Shown in pieces: positions 46,856-55,798 of a stretch of DNA of 64,000 nt (positions within the stretch are counted from its first letter, which is position 1; every line of letters begins with the position of its first letter). Source of the DNA: Gemmatimonadota bacterium. GTDB taxonomy: Bacteria > Gemmatimonadota > Gemmatimonadetes > Longimicrobiales > Gaopeijiaceae. Position numbers and translations under genes: made by a program. Location of the stretch: contig JAJDXM010000092.1 in assembly GCA_022823225.1 (NCBI GenBank), forward strand, positions 145,560 through 209,559, given 5' to 3'. Below the pieces are notes generated by a model. It ran no database searches, was not told the origin of the DNA, and worked only from the letters and a program-made list of their open reading frames with translations.

Positions 46856-49150
46856 ATGACCGGCCTCTTCGAATTCCTCTTCAAGTACCGGCCGGTGCTC
46901 TTTCAGGAGGGCGAACTGACCTTCCTGTCCACCTGGCCGCTGACGCTGGTCGCCCTTGCGGCCGTCGTGCTCGGGGTGCCGGCCGTGCTCAGCTACGTCA
47001 TGGCGCGGGGCCGCAGCAGCCGCACCGACCGGTGGGTGCTCGGGACGCTCCGCGCGGCGCTCCTCCTCGTGCTGTTCCTGATGGTCATGCAGCCGGCACT
47101 GGTCCTGACCTCCATCGTGCCGCAGCGCAACTTCCTCGCCGTGCTCGTCGACGACTCCCGCAGCATGACCATCGACGACCGGGACGGCACCTCGCGCGCG
47201 GACAAGGCGCTCGAACTGCTCGATCCCGAGGGCGACCTGATCACCGCGCTGGACGAGGGCTTCGCGATCCGCTACTTCCGCTTCTCGGCGGCCGCCTCAC
47301 GCGCTGGCGGGGTGGGTGAGCTCGGCTTCGATGGCAGCCGCACCCGGCTCGGCAGCGCGCTCACACAGGCGCGCGACGGGCTGCAGGGGGTGCCGCTCTC
47401 GGCGATCGTGGTCGTTTCGGACGGAGGCGACAACACCGAGGAGACCATCGGGGAGGCGCTGCTTCCGCTCCGCGCGGCATCGGTGCCGGTCTTCACGGTG
47501 GGGCTCGGTGACGAAGCGATGGACGCGGATGTGCAGGTGAGCCGCGCCGACGTTCCCGCGACCTCCCTCGCCGGCAACTCCATGATCATCAACGTGGTGG
47601 TCGATGCGCGCGGCTATCGTGGGCGGATCGCGCAGATCGTCGTCGAGGACATGGGCCGGATCGTCACGACCGAGGAGATCACCCTTCCCGACGACGGCCA
47701 GCCGCTGGTGGCCCCGGTTGCGATGACCCTGGAGAACCCCGGCGCGCGGGAGCTCACGATTCGCGTTGCGGCGCAGCCGGACGAACGGGTCCTCGAGAAC
47801 AACGCCCTGCGCGCCGTCGTTCAGGTCCGCGACCGCACCGAGAAGATCCTCTACTTCGAGGGCGAGCCGCGGCACGAGGTCGCCTTCATGCTGCGCGCGG
47901 TGAAGGACGACGAGAACCTCCAGGTCGTGCTGCTGCAGCGCACCGCCGAAAACAAGTTCTTCCGGCGCAACCTTGACGACGCGCTCGAGCTCCTCGCCGG
48001 GTTCCCGACCACCCGGGACGAGCTGTACCGGTACCGCGCCCTCATCCTCGGGTCCGTCGAGGCCAGCTTCTTCACGCACGATCAGCTCGAAATGATCGCG
48101 GACTTCGTGAGCGAGCGCGGCGGCACCCTGCTCATGCTGGGCGGACGACGCGCCCTTGCCGACGGCGGCTACAAGGGGACGCCGCTCGAAGACGTCCTCC
48201 CGGTGGTGATCCCCGAGCCCACCGCGGCCACCCCCACCGAGCGGCTCGTCTTCGTCAAGGTGGCTCCCACTCCGGCCGGCGTGAACCATCCGGTGACGAG
48301 GATCGACGGCTCAGCCGAGAACTCCGCCGAGCGCTGGGATACACTCCCCGCCGTATCGACCACCAACCTGATCACGGAGCTCAAGCCCGGCGCAACCGAG
48401 CTTCTCCGGGGATCGGTCGTCGCGGGCGCCGGCGACCCCGCCGACCGCGTGGTTCTCGCCTTTCAGAGGTACGGCAAGGGCCGCGCGCTGGTGCTGGGCG
48501 TGCAGGACACCTGGCTCTGGCAGATGGACGCCACGGTCCCCATTGAGGATCAGAGCCACGAGACCTTCTGGCAACAACTCCTGCGGTGGGTCGTGACCGA
48601 GACCCCGGACCCCGTCGAGGCGGCGCCGGACCGGGCTTCGGTGGAAGCGGGCGAGCCGGTCACGCTGGAGGCCACAGTCCTCGACGCCGGGTTCGTGGAA
48701 GTGAACGGCGCCGCGGTCAACGCACAGGTCACCACACCCATTGGCGATGTGCACGAGGTTCCCATGGAGTGGTCGGTCTCGGAGGACGGAAAGTACACGG
48801 CGTCGTTCACACCGGAGATGGATGGGATCTACGAGGTCTCGGTCGAAGCCGGGCGCGACACGACCAGCCTGGGAACCGCCGCAACGAGCCTGCGCGTGGC
48901 CCCCGGGATCGAGGAGTTCCGCGATCCCTACCAGCGCCGGAGTCTTCTTGAGCGGGTCGCGGACGAAACCGGCGGCCGGTACTACACGCCCGAAAGCGCC
49001 GACGAGCTCCCCGAGGACCTGCGCTTCACCGGCGGCGGGGTCACCGTCACCGAGGAGCGCGACCTCTGGGACATGCCGATCCTCTTCCTGTTCCTGGCCG
49101 GCGTGCTCGGCGCGGAATGGGCGTACCGCCGCAAGCGGGGGATGGCGTGA
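46856..49150 (+). CDS. Membrane VWA protein (first VWA of cluster)
   Basis: 764 aa. Two N-terminal membrane helices (TLVALAAVVLGVPAVLSYVM and LRAALLLVLFLMVMQPALVL) are followed by a von Willebrand A domain with a complete MIDAS: LVDDSRSMTIDD (D-x-S-x-S), Thr in TRLGSALTQA and Asp in VVVSDGGDNTEE. Next come an Ig-like domain (DVQVSRADVPATSLAGNSMI onward), a gatekeeper domain resembling glutamine amidotransferases (LNLMLGG-like ERGGTLLMLGGRRALADGG), and a C-terminal helix (ILFLFLAGVLGAEWAYRRKR). MIDAS domains bind a divalent metal and a partner carboxylate. ATG 46856 has GGGGCGGAA upstream. The stop overlaps the next gene (GTGA). Confidence 0.88.
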   Translation: MTGLFEFLFKYRPVLFQEGELTFLSTWPLTLVALAAVVLGVPAVLSYVMARGRSSRTDRWVLGTLRAALLLVLFLMVMQPALVLTSIVPQRNFLAVLVDDSRSMTIDDRDGTSRADKALELLDPEGDLITALDEGFAIRYFRFSAAASRAGGVGELGFDGSRTRLGSALTQARDGLQGVPLSAIVVVSDGGDNTEETIGEALLPLRAASVPVFTVGLGDEAMDADVQVSRADVPATSLAGNSMIINVVVDARGYRGRIAQIVVEDMGRIVTTEEITLPDDGQPLVAPVAMTLENPGARELTIRVAAQPDERVLENNALRAVVQVRDRTEKILYFEGEPRHEVAFMLRAVKDDENLQVVLLQRTAENKFFRRNLDDALELLAGFPTTRDELYRYRALILGSVEASFFTHDQLEMIADFVSERGGTLLMLGGRRALADGGYKGTPLEDVLPVVIPEPTAATPTERLVFVKVAPTPAGVNHPVTRIDGSAENSAERWDTLPAVSTTNLITELKPGATELLRGSVVAGAGDPADRVVLAFQRYGKGRALVLGVQDTWLWQMDATVPIEDQSHETFWQQLLRWVVTETPDPVEAAPDRASVEAGEPVTLEATVLDAGFVEVNGAAVNAQVTTPIGDVHEVPMEWSVSEDGKYTASFTPEMDGIYEVSVEAGRDTTSLGTAATSLRVAPGIEEFRDPYQRRSLLERVADETGGRYYTPESADELPEDLRFTGGGVTVTEERDLWDMPILFLFLAGVLGAEWAYRRKRGMA

Positions 49151-50139
49151 GCCGGTGGGCGGCGGCGCTGGCGGCCGCCACGCTCCTCCCCGCGTCGGTG
49201 CAGGCGCAGAACACGCATATCGTCATGATTTCGGGGCTCGGCGGCGACCCCGAATTCACCGAGGCGTTTCACGGGTGGCTGAGCCGGTTCGCCGACGCCG
49301 CCACCGAGAAGTACGGGGTGCCCGACGAGCGGATCATCTACCTGTCCGAGTCCACCGAGCTGGACCCGACCCGGATCCGGGCCCGCTCGAGCGCCGAAAA
49401 CGTGCGCGCGGCCTTCGGCGATCTGGCCGACGCGATGGCGCCCGCCGACGAGCTGGTCGTACTCCTGGTGGGGCACGGAAGCTTCCGCGACGGGATCGCG
49501 CGGTTCAACGTACCGGGTCCGGATCTCACGCCATCGGACATGAACGCGCTCCTTGCGCCGCTCGGCGACCGCCGCATCACCTTCGTGAACACCACGAGCG
49601 CCTCCGGGCCCTTCATCCAGGAGCTTTCCGGGCCGAACCGCACGATCATCACCGCGACCGGGAGCGGATGGGAGCGCAACGTCACGCGCTTCGGCCTGTA
49701 CTTCGTGGACGCCTTCGCCGACGACGGCGCCGATGTCGACAAGGACGAGCGCGTCTCCATGCTGGAGGCCTACGGCTACGCGCTCCGCGAGGTCGTGCGC
49801 GAATACGAGAGCGACCGGCGTCTGCTGACCGAACACGCCATGCTGGACGACGACGGCGACGCCGTCGGAACCCGCGAGCCCGACGCGCTGGAAGGCGATG
49901 GCTCGCTTGCGAACCGCGTGTTTCTCGTGTCCATGGACGGCGCCGCCGGCGACCGCGCCGTGACCCCCGAGCTGAGGGCACTTTTCGAAGAGAAGGCGGC
50001 GATCGAGGAGAGGATCTCGGACCTGCGGGCCATCAAGGCGCAGCTCCCGCTGGAACGCTACGAGAACGAGCTGGAGGACCTGCTGGTGGAGCTGGCGCTC
50101 AAGAACCGCGAAATCCGCGCCGCGGGGGGGAGCGGCTGA
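49147..50139 (+). CDS. Caspase-like (C13/C14-fold) exported protein lacking the Cys
   Basis: 330 aa. After a signal peptide (AALAAATLLPASVQAQ) the sequence follows a caspase/legumain-like Rossmann fold: HIVMISGLGGDPEFTEAF, LVVLLVGHGSFRDG with the catalytic-type His110, DLTPSDMNALLAPLGDRRIT and FVNTTSASGPFIQEL. In active relatives the last strand ends D-x-C-x-S-G; here it reads T-T-S-A-S-G, with Ser151 at the Cys position. It may be an inactive scaffold or a serine variant. A C-terminal helical part (LRALFEEKAAIEERISDLRA) could mediate binding. GTG 49147 overlaps the VWA stop; the TPR-peptidase follows after 2 nt. Confidence 0.72.
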   Translation: MSRWAAALAAATLLPASVQAQNTHIVMISGLGGDPEFTEAFHGWLSRFADAATEKYGVPDERIIYLSESTELDPTRIRARSSAENVRAAFGDLADAMAPADELVVLLVGHGSFRDGIARFNVPGPDLTPSDMNALLAPLGDRRITFVNTTSASGPFIQELSGPNRTIITATGSGWERNVTRFGLYFVDAFADDGADVDKDERVSMLEAYGYALREVVREYESDRRLLTEHAMLDDDGDAVGTREPDALEGDGSLANRVFLVSMDGAAGDRAVTPELRALFEEKAAIEERISDLRAIKAQLPLERYENELEDLLVELALKNREIRAAGGSG

Positions 50140-50141
50140 GG

Positions 50142-52835
50142 ATGCGCCGGGGCAGTGTGGGCATGGCGCTTCCACGGGGCGTGGCGCCTCCGCGGTTGCG
50201 CCGCGGGTCGGCCGTGGCGGTCTTCGCGGTCCTGGTGGCCGCGTGGGCGCACGCGGAAGCCGCGGCGGCTCAGGAGGCGCCGCCGGAAGCCGCCGGGTTC
50301 GCGGCGCTGCGGGCCGGGCGGTACGACGAAGCCGTGCGCGCCCTGCGCGGCGAGGCCCGCGCCGGGAACGCCGCCGCGCTGTCCGGGTGGGTGACCGCGC
50401 TGCGCGAGACCGGGGACTACGAGGGCGCGATCGAGGCCGCCGAGAGCGGGGTGGAGGCGGGGACGCGGGGCGCGCGGGCGCTGCTGGGCGCGAGTCTCAT
50501 GGATGTGGGCCGCGTGGCGGAGGCGGCGGCCGTGCTGGTGGAGGGGTCGGGGGAGGGGGGGGAGGCGGGGGCGCTCGCCCGCGTCGAACTCGGGATCCTG
50601 CGGTACAGGTACGGCGACCGCGACGAGGCGCACCGGCTCTTTGACGGCTTCATCGACTACTACAACCGGGGAGTGCCCCTTTCGGCCACCGAGCTCACGG
50701 CGGTGGGACGGGCGATGCTGTACCTGTCGCGGTGGAACTACGAGTACGCCCACGACGCCGTGCTGGCGCTGGACGAGGCCGTCGCCGCCGGACTGCGCGA
50801 CCACGCGGGCCAATTGGCGATCGGAGAACTCTTCCTGGAGCGCTACGACGCGAGGGGGGCGGCGGCGGCCTTCGGACTCGTGCTGGAACAGAACCCGGCC
50901 CACGCGGCGGCGAACTATGGCCTGGCCCGCGTCGCCCGGCTGGAGGGGGGCGGGGATCCCGAGGCGCGCCTCGAAGCGGCCCTTGCCTCCAACCCGAACC
51001 TGACGGGGGCGCGAAACCTCCTGTCCCGTCTGCGCCTCCTGCAGGGTGACCGCGCGGGCGCTCTGGAGCAGGTCGAGAACGCGCTCGACGTCAACCCGGG
51101 CGACCTCGAAGCGCTGGGCACGCGCGCCGCCATCGCGCACCTGTCCGGCGACGAGGACGGCTACCGCGAGGTCATGCAAAGGGTCCGCAGCCTCACGCCC
51201 ACGCCCGCCCCGTCGCTGGTGGTCGTCTCGGAGCTTGCCGCCGACCACCGGAAATACGCCGACGCGCTCTCCTTTGCCCAGGAGGCAGCCGAGGCGGACC
51301 CGCGCAGCTGGACCGCGCACGGTCTCGCCGGACTCAATCAGGTCCGTCTGGGACAGGTCGAGGAGGGACGGATCAACCTGGTCGGCGCGTTCGCCGGCGA
51401 TCCCTTCAACCTCTGGTTCAAGAACACGCTGGACCTGCTGGACACCTTCGGGGAATACCGGACGGTCGAGACGCCGAACTTCACGCTGGTGCTCCACGAG
51501 TCGGAGGCGGATCTCCTGGCCCCCTACATGGTCCCGTTGGTGGAACAAGCCTGGGCGGAGATGTCGGCGCGGTACGGCACGGCCCTCGAAGACCCGATCC
51601 GGGTCGAGGTCTATCCCCGCCACGCCGATTTCTCGGTGCGCACCGTCGGGCTGGTCGGGATCGGGGCGCTGGGTGTGAGTTTCGGCCCTGCCCTGGCGAT
51701 CGATTCGCCGGCCGCCCGCGACCGGGGCGACTTCAACTGGGCCTCCACGCTCTGGCACGAGATCGCGCACTCCTTCCACCTCGCGGTTTCGGACAACGAG
51801 GTGCCCCGGTGGTTCTCCGAAGGGCTGGCGGTGCACGAGCAGCGCAAGGCGAACCCGCATTGGGGGCACCAGGCCAGCGTCGGCTTCGTGCGGGCGCTCG
51901 CCACCGGGGACATGCGGCCGGTCAGCGAGCTGGACAAGGGGTTTTCCAGCCCGCGACACCCCGGCGAGGTGGTGCAGAGCTACTACCAGGCGTCGCTGGT
52001 CTTCGAGCTGATCGAGGCGCGCCACGGCTTTCCGGCGATCGTCGAGATGCTGCGGGCCTATCGCGACGGCGCAACCAACGCGCAGGCGTTCGAGAGGGCG
52101 CTGGGCGTGCGGCTGGAGGACTTCGACGGCGATTTCGAGGACTTTCTGAAGGACCGCTTCGCGTCGGCGCTCTCCTCGGTCGACGGTGAGATGCCCGATA
52201 TGGGAGCGCTCCCGGCGATCCCCGAACTGCAGGCCGCCGCCGCGCTCAACCCGCGCAGCTTCGTCGCCAGGATGGCCGCCGGACAGGCTCTCTTCGCCGA
52301 GGGCAGACTGACGGAAGCGGCGGCGCACCTCGAAGCTGCGCTCGACCTCTTCCCGCAGTACGGCGGTGGCAACGGCGCCCACTGGTTCCTGGGCCGCATC
52401 CGCGAGCAGCAGGGCGACACCGCGGCCGCGATCGGCCACTACCGCGGCCAGCTGCGCCTCAACGAGAGCCACTACGACGGGCGCATCGCGCTGGGCACGC
52501 TCCTGGAGGCCACGGGCGACACGGCGGGAGCGGCGGAGGCGCTGCGCGATCTCGCGCACGTCCACCCCTACGCGATCGGGGATCATGAGCGCCTGGCCAC
52601 GCTGATGGAGGCGGCCGGCGACCTGGAGGGCGCGGCCACCGCTCGGCGCGCCGTCATCGCGCTGCGCCCGGTCGACCGCGCCGCCGCACACTACCAGCTG
52701 GCGCGGGTCCTGCACCTGAAGGGGGACCCTGCCGAGGCACGCAGGGCGGTGCTCGCCGCGCTGGAGATCGCGCCAAACTACGAAGAGGCCCTGGAGTTGC
52801 TGCTGGAGCTGAGACGCGGGGGGCCGGGGCGGTGA
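50142..52835 (+). CDS. TPR protein with gluzincin-type metallopeptidase domain
   Basis: 897 aa. A signal segment (AVAVFAVLVAAWAHAEAAAA) is followed by N-terminal tetratricopeptide-like repeats (residues about 45-440), a peptidase-MA-like domain, and C-terminal repeats (about 690-890). The zinc site is complete: H539-E-I-A-H543 in LWHEIAHSFHL and third ligand Glu560 in WFSEGLAVHEQ. Substrate unknown; the protein should be periplasmic. ATG 50142 lies 2 nt after the stop of the caspase-like gene, and the stop overlaps the second DUF4159 gene (GTGA). Having a real peptidase beside a caspase-like protein without Cys is notable. Confidence 0.85.
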   Translation: MRRGSVGMALPRGVAPPRLRRGSAVAVFAVLVAAWAHAEAAAAQEAPPEAAGFAALRAGRYDEAVRALRGEARAGNAAALSGWVTALRETGDYEGAIEAAESGVEAGTRGARALLGASLMDVGRVAEAAAVLVEGSGEGGEAGALARVELGILRYRYGDRDEAHRLFDGFIDYYNRGVPLSATELTAVGRAMLYLSRWNYEYAHDAVLALDEAVAAGLRDHAGQLAIGELFLERYDARGAAAAFGLVLEQNPAHAAANYGLARVARLEGGGDPEARLEAALASNPNLTGARNLLSRLRLLQGDRAGALEQVENALDVNPGDLEALGTRAAIAHLSGDEDGYREVMQRVRSLTPTPAPSLVVVSELAADHRKYADALSFAQEAAEADPRSWTAHGLAGLNQVRLGQVEEGRINLVGAFAGDPFNLWFKNTLDLLDTFGEYRTVETPNFTLVLHESEADLLAPYMVPLVEQAWAEMSARYGTALEDPIRVEVYPRHADFSVRTVGLVGIGALGVSFGPALAIDSPAARDRGDFNWASTLWHEIAHSFHLAVSDNEVPRWFSEGLAVHEQRKANPHWGHQASVGFVRALATGDMRPVSELDKGFSSPRHPGEVVQSYYQASLVFELIEARHGFPAIVEMLRAYRDGATNAQAFERALGVRLEDFDGDFEDFLKDRFASALSSVDGEMPDMGALPAIPELQAAAALNPRSFVARMAAGQALFAEGRLTEAAAHLEAALDLFPQYGGGNGAHWFLGRIREQQGDTAAAIGHYRGQLRLNESHYDGRIALGTLLEATGDTAGAAEALRDLAHVHPYAIGDHERLATLMEAAGDLEGAATARRAVIALRPVDRAAAHYQLARVLHLKGDPAEARRAVLAALEIAPNYEEALELLLELRRGGPGR

Positions 52836-53671
52836 GGTGGTCGGGGGTCATTCTGGCAGCGATGGCCGTTCCTGTGCTTTCGGGTCCGGCGGCGCCCGGC
52901 GCCGGCACCGACTCCCCGACGGCACCCACCGCCTCCGGACCCGCGCCTGAATCCCGCGCGGCCACGGGCAACTCCGCCCTCCTTCCCCAGGACTTCGGCA
53001 ATCTGCCCTACAACGGCGCCTACACGTTCGTGCGGGTGCGGTTCAATTCGTTCAGGGGCGGACTCGGGGGCGGATTCGGGCGCGGGGGCGGTCCCGGGTG
53101 GGCGCACGACTATCCCTACGCCGACGAGAACTTCATCAAGATCCTGAACGAGATCTCCCTGCTGGGGCCGAACATGCAGGGAACCAACATCATCGACGCG
53201 GACGACCCCGAACTGCACCGCCACCCGATCGCCTACGTGTCCGAGCCCGGCGAGTGGGTCCCCACCGCGGAGGAGGTCGAGAACCTCGCGGACTACCTCC
53301 TCAAGGGCGGCTTCCTGATCCTGGACGACTTCCGCAGCGCCCGGGAATGGAACCGGGTGGCGACGATCTTCCAGGCGATCCTTCCCGGGCACCAGTTCGT
53401 GGAACTGGAGGTCGACGAGCCGATCTTCAATTCCTTCTTCGAGATCGAGAGCCTGGACCTGCCCCCGCCGACCTTCCGGCAGTACACGCCCGTGTTCCTG
53501 GGGCTTCACGAGGACAACGATCCCAACGGCCGGCTGATGGTGATCGCCAACTTCAACAACGACATCGGCGACTACTGGGAGTACTCCGACCGGGGATTCC
53601 TGCCGATCGATCTTTCTAACGAAGCCTACAAGTTCGGTGTCAATTACGTGATCTATGCACTCAACCGATAG
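52832..53671 (+). CDS. DUF4159 protein (copy 2 of cluster)
   Basis: 279 aa. A signal peptide (VILAAMAVPVLSGPAAPGAG) precedes the DUF4159 domain: YTFVRVRFNSFRGGLGGGFG, WAHDYPYADENFIKIL, YLLKGGFLILDDFRSAREWN, FVELEVDEPIFNSFFEIESL and LMVIANFNNDIGDYWEYSDR, ending KFGVNYVIYALNR. It is collinear with copy 1 (45779-46786), for example GGFLILDDF against GGFLVIDDF and GVNYVIYALNR against GVNMIVYAMSH. GTG 52832 overlaps the TPR-peptidase stop. It lies 81 nt before moxR. Confidence 0.86.
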   Translation: MRWSGVILAAMAVPVLSGPAAPGAGTDSPTAPTASGPAPESRAATGNSALLPQDFGNLPYNGAYTFVRVRFNSFRGGLGGGFGRGGGPGWAHDYPYADENFIKILNEISLLGPNMQGTNIIDADDPELHRHPIAYVSEPGEWVPTAEEVENLADYLLKGGFLILDDFRSAREWNRVATIFQAILPGHQFVELEVDEPIFNSFFEIESLDLPPPTFRQYTPVFLGLHEDNDPNGRLMVIANFNNDIGDYWEYSDRGFLPIDLSNEAYKFGVNYVIYALNR

Positions 53672-53752
53672 CGGGCCGGCCGGCCGCGGCAACCCTCCGC
53701 GCGGCCGGGCCGACCAACAGTCATCCACGCCTACAACCGACAGTCTCCCGAG

Positions 53753-54796
<1,044 letters not shown>

Positions 54797-54856
54797 GGCG
54801 GCGATGGGCATTGTGACGGGCGGCACGGGTTCGCCCGGCCGGGTCATCTGACTGCC

Positions 54857-55792
54857 GTGGCCAACCAAACGGCCTCGGCGCGGGCGACGTTCCTGGACCC
54901 CAGGGTCCTGGCGCGCATCGACAACCTGCTGCTCCTGGCCCGGACCGTGGTGGACGGGTTCCTGCAGGGGATCCACCGCTCTCCGTACCTGGGGGTGAGC
55001 CTCGATTTCGCCGAGCACCGCGAATACATGCCCGGCGACGACATCCGCAGGATCGACTGGCGGCTCTACGCGCGGACGGACCGGTTCTTCATCAAGCAGT
55101 TCGAGGCGGAGACCAACGCGGATGTGGGCTTTCTGCTCGACATGTCGGCGTCCATGGGCTACGCGTCGGACGAGATTTCAAAGCTGGACTACGCCCGCTT
55201 CCTGACCGCGAGCCTCGCCTATTTCTCGGCGGGACAGAAGGATCGGGTGGGGCTCTACGCTTTCGATTCCGACGTGGTGGAGCATGTGCGTCCCTCGGCG
55301 GCACACCTTGAGAAGGTGCTGCACGCGGTGGCCCGGGTGAGGGCCGAGAAGGAGGGTGAATGGGACCGGCCTTTGGCGCGGGTCGCGAACACATTCCGGC
55401 GCCGGGGCATCATGGTGGTCGTCTCCGACTTCTACCACGACGCCGAGGAGATCGCTGCCGCGCTGGGGCTGTTCCGGGCGCAGGGGCACGATGTGGCCGC
55501 CTTCCACCTCCTCGACCCGGCCGAGATCGATTTTCCGTTCACGCAGGCGTCGAACTTCCAGGACCTGGAGACGCGCGAACTCCTCCCGGTGACGCCGGAG
55601 AAGTACGCGGACGCCTACCAGAAGCAGGTGCGCGACCACATCGACGCCCTGGGCCGCCACTTCGGCAGGCACGGGGTCGACTACGTGCTGATAAACACCG
55701 GCGAGCCCCTGGACGAGGCACTCTACGCCTACCTCGCATTCCGCCAGAAGACGACCAGAGGCTCCGCTTCACGCCTGGGGGCGGAGAGGTAG
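54857..55792 (+). CDS. DUF58 protein with VWA-like fold
   Basis: 311 aa. The DUF58 signature is GVSLDFAEHREYMPGDDIRR, then IDWRLYARTDRFFIKQFEAE. The VWA-like MIDAS is present: FLLDMSASMGYA (D-x-S-x-S), and VVVSDFYHDAEE supplies the later Asp. No membrane helix is evident, so it is probably cytoplasmic and bridges MoxR to the membrane VWA proteins. GTG 54857 is the first usable codon; the Shine-Dalgarno is weak. It ends 6 nt before the BatA-like gene. Length is normal for the family. Confidence 0.92.
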   Translation: MANQTASARATFLDPRVLARIDNLLLLARTVVDGFLQGIHRSPYLGVSLDFAEHREYMPGDDIRRIDWRLYARTDRFFIKQFEAETNADVGFLLDMSASMGYASDEISKLDYARFLTASLAYFSAGQKDRVGLYAFDSDVVEHVRPSAAHLEKVLHAVARVRAEKEGEWDRPLARVANTFRRRGIMVVVSDFYHDAEEIAAALGLFRAQGHDVAAFHLLDPAEIDFPFTQASNFQDLETRELLPVTPEKYADAYQKQVRDHIDALGRHFGRHGVDYVLINTGEPLDEALYAYLAFRQKTTRGSASRLGAER

Positions 55793-55798
55793 GCGCCG

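Noticed and set aside
48741..50141. Upstream extension of the TPR-peptidase frame through the VWA and caspase-like genes
   Set aside because: It is an alternative-frame shadow; the signal peptide and start at 50142 fit the protein.
50058..52715. Minus-strand open frame (885 codons) opposite the TPR-peptidase gene
   Set aside because: The zinc site and repeats are on the plus strand; the antisense product has no domain and biased composition.
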